The notes under the pieces are model-generated. The model was not told where the DNA came from, did no database searches, and saw nothing but the letters and a program-made list of their open reading frames with translations. A program made the translations under genes and the position numbers. Source: a virus. Taken from it: a DNA stretch of 40,901 nt. The stretch spans positions 1-40,901 of the IMG/VR virus record IMGVR_UViG_3300020183_000181; one strand, given 5' to 3'. This document shows positions 14,232 to 21,273 of the stretch, in pieces; position 1 is the stretch's first letter, and every line of letters starts with the position of its first letter.

Positions 14232-15314
14232 ATGGCTACTAACACTATTGAACATAACAATCCCATCACACTTGTTCAGGCTCGCTTGGCGATTCGCACA
14301 TTAGGTGAACATATTACGCCTGTGATTAAAGGCGAGCCTGGGTGTGGTAAATCAACATTACTAAAGATGCTGAAAGAGGACATGGGCGACGGGTACGACT
14401 ATATCTACGTTGACTGTCCTGTCAAAGACATTGGCGACACGGCGATGAGTGTCCCCGATAACGCTAAGACTAAGTTGATTCAGTTGGTAACTGACTTGTT
14501 CATGCTCGACAGTCCGAAGCCGAAGGTCATCATGCTCGACGAGTTTATGAAAACTCCGAAGTTGCTTCAGACCATGTGGACTAGGCTAATGCTTGAACGG
14601 TCAGTTGGTGATCGACAGTTACCGGATAAATCTATTGTCTTTGCGACGAGCAACAATTCGTCGGACGGCGTAGGCGACACAATGCTGGCACACGCTGGCA
14701 ATCGCGTGATGATTTATAACTTGCGTAAACCGAACGCTGCCGAGTGGAATGCGTGGGCTACTGATAACAACATCGCGCCTGAGATTCGTGCTTGTGTAGC
14801 GATGAACCCTCGCATGATGGCGAGTTACTTGGATGGTGGACAGGATGACAATCCGTTTATCTTTAGTCCATTACGCAAGGTATTGTCGTTTGTAACTCCG
14901 CGCTCACTTGCCAAGTGCGACCACATTGTGCGTAACCGTGAGGTACTTGGAGCAGGTCTGACTCAGTCGTCTTTGGCAGGTACTGTTGGTGCGGCGGCTG
15001 CTGAGATGATGAGTGCGTTTTTATCTCTGTCGAGTGAGTTGGTATCGATCAATGCAGTCATTGATGATCCTGACAATGTCAGGATTCCAGAGAAACCCGC
15101 AGCGTTGTTTATGATGATGTTCAATGCGATTGACACGATTGAGACACAAGATCAGTTGGCAGCGTTTATGAAGTTCGTCAACCGTATCAAGAGCGCCGAA
15201 GTGCAGAGCGTGTTCTTCACGATGGCGTTGCAGTCCAAGCGTGTTAGTAAGTTGGCGATCAAGAACAACGAGATCAAAGAGTGGGCGAAGGGTAACTACG
15301 AGTTGCTTATCTAA
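14232..15314 (+). CDS. MoxR/CobS-like AAA+ ATPase
   Basis: A 360-residue ATPase. Walker A is GEPGCGKST (34–42), Walker B is VIMLDEF (99–105), and sensor 1 is FATSNN (137–142), followed by a region on residues such as RVMIYNLRKPNAAEW that fits the MoxR pattern. MoxR ATPases work with VWA proteins as chaperones that insert metal or remodel a target; CobS with CobT in cobalt chelation is the best known. The partner VWA protein is the next gene. Palindrome copy 8 is in frame and encodes PDNVR. SD GGAGG is 9 bases before the ATG. Confidence 0.9.
   Translation: MATNTIEHNNPITLVQARLAIRTLGEHITPVIKGEPGCGKSTLLKMLKEDMGDGYDYIYVDCPVKDIGDTAMSVPDNAKTKLIQLVTDLFMLDSPKPKVIMLDEFMKTPKLLQTMWTRLMLERSVGDRQLPDKSIVFATSNNSSDGVGDTMLAHAGNRVMIYNLRKPNAAEWNAWATDNNIAPEIRACVAMNPRMMASYLDGGQDDNPFIFSPLRKVLSFVTPRSLAKCDHIVRNREVLGAGLTQSSLAGTVGAAAAEMMSAFLSLSSELVSINAVIDDPDNVRIPEKPAALFMMMFNAIDTIETQDQLAAFMKFVNRIKSAEVQSVFFTMALQSKRVSKLAIKNNEIKEWAKGNYELLI
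15068..15084. repeat. Palindrome copy 8, inside a gene
   Basis: TCCTGAC-AAT-GTCAGGA. It is read in frame as (D)-P-D-N-V-R-(I) in the MoxR-like ATPase. Confidence 0.9.
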
Positions 15315-15333
15315 CGGAGGCGTAAGAAATCTT

Positions 15334-16581
15334 ATGAACGCAGCAGTTCAAGTTATGGATGCAGAGTTGAAGTTAAAGAAGGCGCACATTCGGTTGATGC
15401 GCCACCCTGAGACTTGTCTGTATTCGGGCATCATCCTGTTGGGTGATACACAGGTAGTCGATGGTGATGATGAGATTCCGACGGCGTGTACCGACGGTAT
15501 CAATACATATTACGGGCGAGAGTTCTTGAATGGGCTGACTATCGAGGAGGTCGCAGGTCTTGTCCTGCATGAAAACTTCCACAAGTTGCTCAAGCACATC
15601 GCACGACATAAGGACTTGGATGCCAAAGACCCGATGCTTGCCAACATCGCCATGGACTTTGTGGTCAATGACATCATTATGAATCTGAAGGACAAGACAC
15701 TAGCCAAGTTGCCCGACGGTGCGTTGTACGACCCGATGTTTCACGACTGGTCAGTACGTCAAGTGTTTGACTATCTATGGAAGGAACGTGAGAAAGGTCT
15801 GTCAAACAATGAACAGAGTAACCAAGAACGAAAGCCCAGTACGTCTAAGCGGGGACAACCGTTAGACAAGCATGATCGCAAGGGCAAGCAAGGGAAAGAC
15901 GGATTGGGTGGCAACAATCTAACTCCTGATCAGCAGCGCGAACTTGAACGGAAGATCAACGAAGGCTTGCAGCAGGGCGGCATCCTTGCAGGTAAGTTTG
16001 GCGTAGATATTCCTCGCGTGATCAAAGACCAGATGGAGCCTGAGATCACATGGGACGGTGTGCTTGATGACTTTTGGGCAGGGATTATGCGAGGCGTGGA
16101 CGAGTTTACTTACTCACGCTTGAACCGTAGACGTTTGGGTGATGACTTGTATCTTCCATCTTCATACTCCGAGACGGTAGGCCGGATGGTCTTTGCTATC
16201 GATACGTCAGGCAGTATCGACAACGAGCAGATATCACGGGTAGCGGCGCGTATCAGTAACCTGTGTGAGTTGTACCCACCAGAGTCAGTTATTGTTTTGT
16301 GGTGGGACACGCGAGTCCATGCAGAGCAAAGATTCGAGCCACACGAGTACACCAATATCGCCAAGTTACTCAAGCCCATGGGCGGAGGTGGCACGCACGT
16401 TAGTTGCGTAAGTGATTACATGAACGAGCGAAACATTGATTCCGATGGCGTAATCGTATTCACCGATGGTTATGTTGAGCGTAACGTGAAGTGGGAAGTT
16501 GCCTGTCCGACCTTATGGTTGGTTACGCGCAGTAATTCGTTTATGCCACCACACGGTCGCAAGGTCATGGTAAAGGCATGA
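15334..16581 (+). CDS. Putative metallopeptidase / VWA-domain protein
   Basis: A 415-residue partner of the MoxR ATPase. The N-terminal part has HENFH (79–83), an HExxH zinc-peptidase motif, of the type I recall for DUF2201 proteins. A Lys/Gln/Gly-rich linker (~155–200) leads to a VWA-like domain with a complete MIDAS set: DTSGS (290–294), the Thr of GGGT (~354) and Asp378 in FTDGY. Metal-binding VWA domains hand substrates to MoxR. The start ATG is 19 bases past the preceding stop; the SD GGAGG is 13 bases away, which is long. The longer frame back to 15241 lies in the ATPase gene and is a shadow. Confidence 0.85.
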   Translation: MNAAVQVMDAELKLKKAHIRLMRHPETCLYSGIILLGDTQVVDGDDEIPTACTDGINTYYGREFLNGLTIEEVAGLVLHENFHKLLKHIARHKDLDAKDPMLANIAMDFVVNDIIMNLKDKTLAKLPDGALYDPMFHDWSVRQVFDYLWKEREKGLSNNEQSNQERKPSTSKRGQPLDKHDRKGKQGKDGLGGNNLTPDQQRELERKINEGLQQGGILAGKFGVDIPRVIKDQMEPEITWDGVLDDFWAGIMRGVDEFTYSRLNRRRLGDDLYLPSSYSETVGRMVFAIDTSGSIDNEQISRVAARISNLCELYPPESVIVLWWDTRVHAEQRFEPHEYTNIAKLLKPMGGGGTHVSCVSDYMNERNIDSDGVIVFTDGYVERNVKWEVACPTLWLVTRSNSFMPPHGRKVMVKA

Positions 16582-16582
16582 T

Positions 16583-16726
16583 ATGGACAAGACAAAACAG
16601 TTAGGCAGACGCCGCAAGAAGTACGACAAGTATCGAGAGCAGCAACGCCAATACAGAGATGACGAGAGACGAGTTTGGCCCGACAGGTTTAAGTTCAGTC
16701 CTGACAATGTCAGGAAAAATAAATAG
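16583..16726 (+). CDS. Very small basic protein
   Basis: A 47-residue reading frame starting two bases after the VWA stop: MDKTKQLGRRRKKYDKYREQ … RRVWPDRFKFSPDNVRKNK. It is Arg/Lys/Gln-rich and probably helical, suggesting nucleic acid binding. Its C-terminus is encoded by palindrome copy 9, giving SPDNVR, the same peptide as in the two upstream genes. No SD is clear; translation could be coupled to the preceding stop. It is short, so the call is tentative, but spacing and codon structure fit the dense operon. Confidence 0.6.
   Translation: MDKTKQLGRRRKKYDKYREQQRQYRDDERRVWPDRFKFSPDNVRKNK
16699..16715. repeat. Palindrome copy 9, end of small basic gene and leader of next
   Basis: TCCTGAC-AAT-GTCAGGA. 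It codes for PDNVR at the end of the 47-residue frame and lies 23 bases before the ATG at 16739, just ahead of its SD (AGGAGG). Confidence 0.9.
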
Positions 16727-16738
16727 GAGGTATGTGTC

Positions 16739-17776
16739 ATGGGTAAGCGCACAAGAGTGCAGATAGACGTTAACGAAATTTTTTACGGTGGGATTCACGA
16801 CGATGCGACCAAGACCCGAATTATGAAGTCGCACGTGTGGCCTGTAGTTGTTGCTATCTATTCGTTTACGGATAGGAAATTACAAGTCGGCCCCGTATGT
16901 TTTGGTAGCGAGCAATACATTCATCTCCTGACTAAGTCAGGACTTCCCGTAGCCTGCGTTCATAGTGACAATGAGAATGATAAGATTTCGATATTAGTAA
17001 CAGATCGAACTGTCGTAGGTTGTGAGTTGAACTCTACTAATGGTTACTCCAACAGACTTGAAACTAATAACGTGCGGTATGCAGTTAGTAAGTTTGGTTC
17101 TAACGCATTTCACGATGTCAGAGACGCTTTGCTTAATGCGTTGAATCAGGTTGAGAACGGTATCAACGAACTGATGCGTCAAAGTTTAGATACGATTGTA
17201 GATAAGATGGCGGGCCGTTCCATGTCTTTGCCTACCATAAAAGTTGATTCAACCACGACAACCGCACTTGCACGGATAGCGATTGGCGGTGAGGACAGAT
17301 CAACGCTTCCACTAGAAACTCTACAAAACATGGAGAAGGCATACGTTGACTATTTAGCAAGCATGGACTTCTTCAAGAAAACTGTTGATGGTGCTACCGG
17401 TATGTTTACCGGCGATAAATGGATCGTAATAGATAATTTAGTTGGCGGCATAGTGGTTGGAGCGGTGTCTAATCAGCCAATGCTTGTTGCGTATGAGGCT
17501 TACAAAACTAGTGGTGTGCTGCCTACGTACAATACTTTTTCCTATCTTGACTACAAGATTCCTCTCAAGTGGTACAAGAACATGGACGCTATGCCATTTG
17601 ACCTGCGCTCTGACTTAGAGACATCACTCTTGATGTTAAAAACCCACACCAACTCTACGGGCTGGCTCCCATCTACTGAATACCACGATGGCTTAAAAAT
17701 GTGGGACTCTATCGAAGCATTTTCTTACCGTTCGTACTTTACTGGGTTGTCAACTATGTTTGTGTTGAGCAAGTAA
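16739..17776 (+). CDS. Unknown protein, 345 residues
   Basis: I do not recognise this protein (MGKRTRVQIDVNEIFYGGIH …). It is soluble and mixed alpha/beta, with beta-rich N-terminal part (WPVVVAIYSFTDRKLQVGPV) and C-terminal aromatic segments (YNTFSYLDYKIPLKWYKNMD, ~residues 262–282). A helical middle (HDVRDALLNALNQVENGINE) separates them. There is no membrane segment and no obvious catalytic motif. A strong SD, AGGAGG, is 9 bases upstream. It follows the MoxR/VWA triad without a terminator and might be the target or an accessory of that system. Palindrome copy 10 lies inside the gene but in a different frame (LLTKSG). Confidence 0.8.
   Translation: MGKRTRVQIDVNEIFYGGIHDDATKTRIMKSHVWPVVVAIYSFTDRKLQVGPVCFGSEQYIHLLTKSGLPVACVHSDNENDKISILVTDRTVVGCELNSTNGYSNRLETNNVRYAVSKFGSNAFHDVRDALLNALNQVENGINELMRQSLDTIVDKMAGRSMSLPTIKVDSTTTTALARIAIGGEDRSTLPLETLQNMEKAYVDYLASMDFFKKTVDGATGMFTGDKWIVIDNLVGGIVVGAVSNQPMLVAYEAYKTSGVLPTYNTFSYLDYKIPLKWYKNMDAMPFDLRSDLETSLLMLKTHTNSTGWLPSTEYHDGLKMWDSIEAFSYRSYFTGLSTMFVLSK
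16926..16942. repeat. Palindrome copy 10, inside a gene
   Basis: TCCTGAC-TAA-GTCAGGA. It is read in a different frame from copies 7–9, encoding L-L-T-K-S-G-L. Confidence 0.9.
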
Positions 17777-17779
17777 CTA

Positions 17780-18145
17780 ATGAATACTGAACGAAGAAAC
17801 GTAAACGAACCAATCAACTTAGCCGACGACCGCATTAGGTTTCTATGCGAACACAAAGGCGACGTTTATAAGTTGTACATGGGCAATAACATGACTAGGG
17901 AATTTACGGACGAGACTCTGCCAGATGACATCAAAGCGTTGATTGGGATGATCAATGCTTTTGATTGGGACAAATTGCATGAGAAGTATTGGGACGGCGA
18001 AGTAGATGAATACGACAAACTGCTTTGGGCCGCTAAGTCCTACTACCCACAAGTCTCCGCGCATATAGGATGGAGGTTAGAGGAGTATTACGCGCTAGTT
18101 GTTCCATACAACTATTTCTTGAAACTAAAAGGTGGGGAGTCCTGA
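17780..18145 (+). CDS. Unknown acidic protein
   Basis: A 121-residue soluble protein, rich in Asp, Glu, Tyr and Trp (MNTERRNVNEPINLADDRIR … YNYFLKLKGGES). No domain is recognised. It starts 4 bases after the preceding stop and ends with a TGA inside palindrome copy 11. Acidic and aromatic, it could be a host-protein inhibitor, but nothing in the sequence shows this. The spacing keeps it in the same unit as its neighbours. Confidence 0.7.
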   Translation: MNTERRNVNEPINLADDRIRFLCEHKGDVYKLYMGNNMTREFTDETLPDDIKALIGMINAFDWDKLHEKYWDGEVDEYDKLLWAAKSYYPQVSAHIGWRLEEYYALVVPYNYFLKLKGGES

Positions 18146-18156
18146 CCATGTCAGGA
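18140..18156. repeat. Palindrome copy 11, spanning a stop and a start codon
   Basis: TCCTGAC-CAT-GTCAGGA. The left arm contains the TGA stop of the 121-residue gene (18143–18145). The start ATG of the next gene (18148–18150) is made from the centre plus the first base of the right arm. A hairpin here would trap the start codon. Confidence 0.9.
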
Positions 18157-18357
18157 GATGAAGCGGAGGTTTTTAACAGGATTGTCCACGTGCTGATACA
18201 CGGCAAACCTAACCTGCAAGAGCGTAACCGTATTTTCTCCATCTATAAGGTGATTACTGGACGAGATTGGGTCTATGATTACAGTCATTGGTATGTGCCA
18301 ATGATGGAAGGTCGAGGCCCACGTGACTCCAGAAGCAAAGGTCAAAGCAAAGGTTAA
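18148..18357 (+). CDS. Small protein starting inside palindrome 11
   Basis: A 69-residue protein: MSGDEAEVFNRIVHVLIHGK … DWVYDYSHWYVPMMEGRG, ending in a Ser/Lys/Gly tail. No family is recognised. The ATG at 18148 is preceded at 8 bases by GGGGAG, a good SD. The longer frame from 18070 starts inside the previous gene. Its end overlaps the start of the VRR-NUC gene by 35 bases, so part of the tail is dual-coded. Confidence 0.65.
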   Translation: MSGDEAEVFNRIVHVLIHGKPNLQERNRIFSIYKVITGRDWVYDYSHWYVPMMEGRGPRDSRSKGQSKG

Positions 18358-18610
18358 GAAAGTTCTTAGCGAAGTCGGCGCGTATTACGCCATGCCGATG
18401 GGAACTGGTTTCGGGAACTCTGGCGTTCCCGATTTTTTAGTTTGTTTTCGAGGAAAATTTTATGGTATAGAGTGTAAAGCAAACGGTGGTAAACCTACCG
18501 CGCTTCAGTTGAAGCACATCGATGACATACGTAAAGCCGGTGGCATCGCATTTATAATTGATGAAACAAACGTAGAAAACCTACGCAAGGAGTTAGAAAA
18601 TGGTAACTAA
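18323..18610 (+). CDS. VRR-NUC domain nuclease
   Basis: A 95-residue stand-alone VRR-NUC nuclease of the PD-(D/E)XK superfamily, a fold also found in FAN1 and in phage proteins that cut branched DNA. The catalytic set is visible: GNSGVPDFLV (Asp37), YGIECK (Glu50, Lys52), then GKPTALQLKHID (Gln62). Length is typical for phage single-domain forms. It begins with GTG and overlaps the previous gene by 35 bases and the next by 11. It likely resolves structures formed in phage replication or recombination. Confidence 0.85.
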   Translation: MTPEAKVKAKVKKVLSEVGAYYAMPMGTGFGNSGVPDFLVCFRGKFYGIECKANGGKPTALQLKHIDDIRKAGGIAFIIDETNVENLRKELENGN

Positions 18611-19103
18611 AAAATTAAGCAAGTCGGACAAGATCCGTAAGTTGCTTGACAAGGGCGTTGATAGAAATCAGATCGTCAAAGATTTGAGTGTATCTCCGCA
18701 GTTGGTATACATCGTAGCAAAGAAAGGCGGTTTCGTTAAAAAGAAGGCTAAGAAAGCCGTCTACAAAAGCCCACGGTCACGCCTAGTCAAAGATATATTC
18801 AAGATGAAGAAGGCGTTGGATGTGGTTGAAGCAGTCAAGACCGAACCGCTACGTTTAGACTCAAATGGGAATCTCCGCTTTGGGAGTACGCCGATTGATC
18901 CTGTCAATCATCCTCCGCACTATACGGAAGGTGGTTTCGAGACTATCGATTTTATTGAAGCCAAAGACTTGAACTACCGACTTGGTAACGTAGTTAAATA
19001 CGTGAGCCGTGCGGGACGCAAGTTAGATGCCAATCCGGTTGAGGATTTGGAGAAGGCTGCGTGGTATCTCAACCGTGAGATTGAAGCGCGGAGGAATGCG
19101 TAA
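18600..19103 (+). CDS. HTH–DUF3310 fusion protein
   Basis: A 167-residue protein with two parts. Residues 1–50 (SDKIRKLLDKGVDRNQIVKD then LSVSPQLVYIVAKKGG) look like a helix-turn-helix of the resolvase/Sigma-70 region 4 type, followed by a Lys-rich linker. Residues ~100–165 match DUF3310: VNHPPHYTEGGFETIDFIEA, then GNVVKYVSRAGRK … EDLEKAAWYLNREIE. DUF3310 is a widespread phage domain of unknown biochemical role near replication genes. SD AGGAG lies inside the preceding gene, which it overlaps by 11 bases. Confidence 0.85.
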   Translation: MVTKKLSKSDKIRKLLDKGVDRNQIVKDLSVSPQLVYIVAKKGGFVKKKAKKAVYKSPRSRLVKDIFKMKKALDVVEAVKTEPLRLDSNGNLRFGSTPIDPVNHPPHYTEGGFETIDFIEAKDLNYRLGNVVKYVSRAGRKLDANPVEDLEKAAWYLNREIEARRNA

Positions 19104-19219
19104 TGTTCCGCGCCATTGCTAAATGGTGGCGCAGAAGAAAGTTTGAAGCCATGAAGGAGTGGGGGCATGTCCCCCCTCCTGAGTGGGCGGCTAAACGAGG
19201 TGGGAGGGATTACTGGTGA
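19103..19219 (+). CDS. Very small Trp/Arg-rich protein
   Basis: A 38-residue frame starting in a TAATG overlap: MFRAIAKWWRRRKFEAMKEW, then GHVPPPEWAAKRGGRDYW. The amphipathic WWRRRKF patch could contact a membrane or nucleic acid. It ends in a GTGA overlap with the next gene. Both junctions are typical of real genes in this operon, which is the main support; no homology is known to me. Confidence 0.6.
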   Translation: MFRAIAKWWRRRKFEAMKEWGHVPPPEWAAKRGGRDYW

Positions 19220-19407
19220 GACAGAGAGAATCTGAATACATCATTGATCGGCTGAACGAGAATATCGCTGCACTTGAATCTAAGGTTGAGAAGTTAATTG
19301 CAGAGAACAGAGTTCTGCATGAAGAGTGTAAGTTTGGTGCGGCGGTTGGACTGTTGTTCGGTGTTGCTTTAGGCATTGTTATAGGGACGACTATCGCATG
19401 GCAGTAG
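19216..19407 (+). CDS. Small coiled-coil protein with C-terminal membrane anchor
   Basis: A 63-residue protein with GTG start. Residues 1–38 form a coiled coil (YIIDRLNENIAALESKVEKL); residues ~40–62 are hydrophobic with Gly spacing (GAAVGLLFGVALGIVIGTTI). It is tail-anchored like the protein at 12903–13175 but unrelated in sequence. It overlaps neighbours on both sides by 4 and 10 bases. Its location in the replication region argues against a lysis role. Confidence 0.7.
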   Translation: MRQRESEYIIDRLNENIAALESKVEKLIAENRVLHEECKFGAAVGLLFGVALGIVIGTTIAWQ

Positions 19408-19595
19408 ACAACGAATCTCCACCCGGATCGTGGAAGAGCGAGATGGAACGGATGCCGTGGAAGTTTCAGCAGGAAGAGAAAGTAGGTTGGGCGTTGTCGC
19501 AAATGCGGCTGCGTGGGATGTTCAAGGAAGCCGACATCATTGCCCAAGAGATCAGCACACTAAAGGCTGAGTTGGAATCGCTGAGGAAGAAGTGA
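19398..19595 (+). CDS. Small helical protein
   Basis: A 65-residue protein (MAVDNESPPGSWKSEMERMP … DIIAQEISTLKAELESLRKK) with a Trp-rich N-terminus and a C-terminal coiled coil. The family is unknown. The ATG overlaps the previous gene by 10 bases and its TGA overlaps the next start (GTGA). Confidence 0.65.
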   Translation: MAVDNESPPGSWKSEMERMPWKFQQEEKVGWALSQMRLRGMFKEADIIAQEISTLKAELESLRKK

Positions 19596-19711
19596 ATAAG
19601 TATTACTGCAAACACTGCGGTAATACTGTGAAGCGCCAAAGTATCAAGGCGTGGATTAAGAGTTTTTGTGACAGTACCGGACGCAACACACGGTTAATGC
19701 GGGTTCATTGA
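19592..19711 (+). CDS. Very small Cys-containing protein
   Basis: A 39-residue frame with GTG start in a GTGA overlap: MNKYYCKHCGNTVKRQSIKA followed by WIKSFCDSTGRNTRLMRVH. CxxC at 6/9 and a further Cys at 26 give a zinc-finger-like look with one ligand short (His8 or the C-terminal His may serve). Basic and probably nucleic-acid binding. Support comes from the overlap and the CxxCG pattern. Confidence 0.6.
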   Translation: MNKYYCKHCGNTVKRQSIKAWIKSFCDSTGRNTRLMRVH

Positions 19712-19763
19712 GTCATGATTGAAACAGTAGCATCGACGCTCCGGCTTCCTATAATTGGTCGCC

Positions 19764-20189
19764 ATGGGGGTCGTATATCAGCAAGTCAATCTAGAGGAGC
19801 GTGGTATCAAGCGCCGCTTGACCGCGTTGCAGAAGGCTTGCCTACCGCACGACAAGGTCTACTTCCCGCAAGACGGCGTATGGTGGATGGCGTATCATCG
19901 CAACACACCTGTGGGCTTTGGGTGCATCAGTCCGTCCAAGCAATTGGCAGACGGGGCGTACCTAGGCAGGTGTGGGGTTCTTCCTGCGTATCGGGGTCGC
20001 GGGATACAACGTCAGATGATTCGTCTGCGCGTGTTTTGGGCAAGGCGACACGACTACAAATGGGTCGTATCGGACACGACGGACAACATTCCAAGCGCCA
20101 ACAATCTGATTTCGTGTGGCTTCAGACTCTATGTTCCCGAGGTGCAATACTCGTTTGCCCGAGCGTTGTACTGGAGGAAGAAGTTGTAA
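19764..20189 (+). CDS. GNAT-family acetyltransferase, early-region copy
   Basis: A 141-residue N-acetyltransferase. The acetyl-CoA-binding core is CGVLPAYRGRGIQRQMIRLR, containing the R-G-x-G-I/V loop, followed by a later strand–helix (DNIPSANNLISCGFRLY) in which SANNLISCGF is the usual GNAT ending. The substrate is unknown; phage GNATs may modify host proteins or defence factors. I take the ATG at 19764; an upstream in-frame TTG at 19755 is possible. No SD is clear. A longer frame from 19715 covers this and the HNH gene but shows no domain. Confidence 0.8.
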   Translation: MGVVYQQVNLEERGIKRRLTALQKACLPHDKVYFPQDGVWWMAYHRNTPVGFGCISPSKQLADGAYLGRCGVLPAYRGRGIQRQMIRLRVFWARRHDYKWVVSDTTDNIPSANNLISCGFRLYVPEVQYSFARALYWRKKL

Positions 20190-20576
20190 GTGCCGTACAA
20201 AAACCCTGCTCTACGCAAGCAAAAGCACAAGAATTACGCAAAACAGTGGTATTTACGCAATCGCAAAGAGCAAGTCGCCAAGAATCTGAAACGCAAAGAC
20301 AGCGTTCGAAAACTGTGGAACGAATACAAGGCTGTACAGAAATGCAGTCATTGTGGGTTCCAACACCCTGCAGTAATAGACTTTCACCATGTCATCAAAG
20401 AAGGCAAGAAGTCGGTCAACAAACTTGCCACTCAGAAAAACAATTTGAAGGCCGCGATTAGCGAAGCCGAAGAGAAGTGCATACCACTATGCTCCAACTG
20501 CCACCGGATACTGCACTGGCAAGAACATAAACAGCGTAGGAAAAAACGAAAGTGGAAATCGAAGACGATATCTTAG
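20190..20576 (+). CDS. HNH endonuclease
   Basis: A 128-residue protein with GTG start directly after the GNAT stop. A basic N-terminal helix (~1–48) precedes an HNH fold with structural zinc: CSHCG (52/55), AVIDFHHV (His66/67), and CIPLCSNCHRILHW (Cys101/104, His105/109). The opening MPYKNPALRKQKHKNYAKQW is typical of short phage HNH proteins that may be homing endonucleases or packaging-linked nicking enzymes. Neither an intron nor a target gap is visible. The last 25 bases are shared with the next gene. Confidence 0.85.
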   Translation: MPYKNPALRKQKHKNYAKQWYLRNRKEQVAKNLKRKDSVRKLWNEYKAVQKCSHCGFQHPAVIDFHHVIKEGKKSVNKLATQKNNLKAAISEAEEKCIPLCSNCHRILHWQEHKQRRKKRKWKSKTIS

Positions 20577-20734
20577 ACTTGATTCAGGCTTTGCCTCATG
20601 AGATAAACGACAGTTCTACCACTACGGAGATGAAGTTTTTAACTCTAGGTGGGGTTCTTTGGGCATGTCACAATGAGATTCAGCGGCTACGTAAAGAAGT
20701 GGCGCGATTAAAAAAGGGTGGCAAAAAGAAATGA
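20552..20734 (+). CDS. Small helical protein
   Basis: A 60-residue protein with GTG start: MEIEDDILDLIQALPHEIND … NEIQRLRKEVARLKKGGKKK. The C-terminus is a strongly basic coiled coil, the N-terminus acidic. No family is recognised. It overlaps the HNH gene by 25 bases and the next gene by an ATGA. Confidence 0.6.
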   Translation: MEIEDDILDLIQALPHEINDSSTTTEMKFLTLGGVLWACHNEIQRLRKEVARLKKGGKKK

Positions 20735-21273
20735 TCTATTCAGGCGCGGGGCCGTTGCCCCGTCATATATATTGTTACGTTGAACCTAAAACATTTGGTA
20801 ACGACAAGTGGGAACGTGTCGCGTGGTTTGGTCTGGTCAGTCATCCCGGCAGGACTTGGGGATGCCATGCCATGTTGGAATGTGGTGCGGTGTATCGCAA
20901 TGTGCCGCTACATAAGTTAGCACACGAACAAGTTGATTTTGATTGGGAACCCTGCGACTCACAAACTTGGGACTGTTACGGACACCACTTTAGCGTGGTG
21001 GAGTATCCGTTTCTTGAAGCCGTGCCTATGTTAGTAAAATTACGAAGCAAGGAAGAACTACGTGGTCGTTACATGTTCACGGCAATCCCTATGCTTGATG
21101 GATTCAGCCTAGAGCCAGAACAGTCCAAAGAGTTTTTCTTCGTCAAGTTAGACAACGGCAGGTTCACGGCGCAGCCGACCAACCACATTCTTGTGCAGGA
21201 CAAGTCTTTTATTACGGTAATTGATTGGCCCAAGTTGCAGCGCCAGACCGAGACATGGAGCGTTGATCCGTGA
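20731..21273 (+). CDS. Unknown protein next to DNA polymerase
   Basis: A 180-residue soluble beta-rich protein (MIYSGAGPLPRHIYCYVEPK …). Aromatic and Cys/His residues are scattered (WGCHAMLECGAVYRNVPLHK; WDCYGHHFSVVEY), but there is no clear zinc motif. No family is recognised. It overlaps the preceding gene (ATGA) and the DNA polymerase start (GTGA), so it is likely co-translated with polymerase and may assist it. Confidence 0.75.
   Translation: MIYSGAGPLPRHIYCYVEPKTFGNDKWERVAWFGLVSHPGRTWGCHAMLECGAVYRNVPLHKLAHEQVDFDWEPCDSQTWDCYGHHFSVVEYPFLEAVPMLVKLRSKEELRGRYMFTAIPMLDGFSLEPEQSKEFFFVKLDNGRFTAQPTNHILVQDKSFITVIDWPKLQRQTETWSVDP

Noticed and set aside
15241-15333. Longer start for the VWA protein at 15241
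   Set aside because: The added stretch is inside the MoxR gene in another frame and is Ser/Arg-rich; the ATG at 15334 follows the MoxR stop.
19715-20461. 248-codon plus-strand frame covering the GNAT and HNH genes
   Set aside because: The other frames carry clear GNAT and HNH motifs; this one is Ser/Gln/Arg-rich without any domain.
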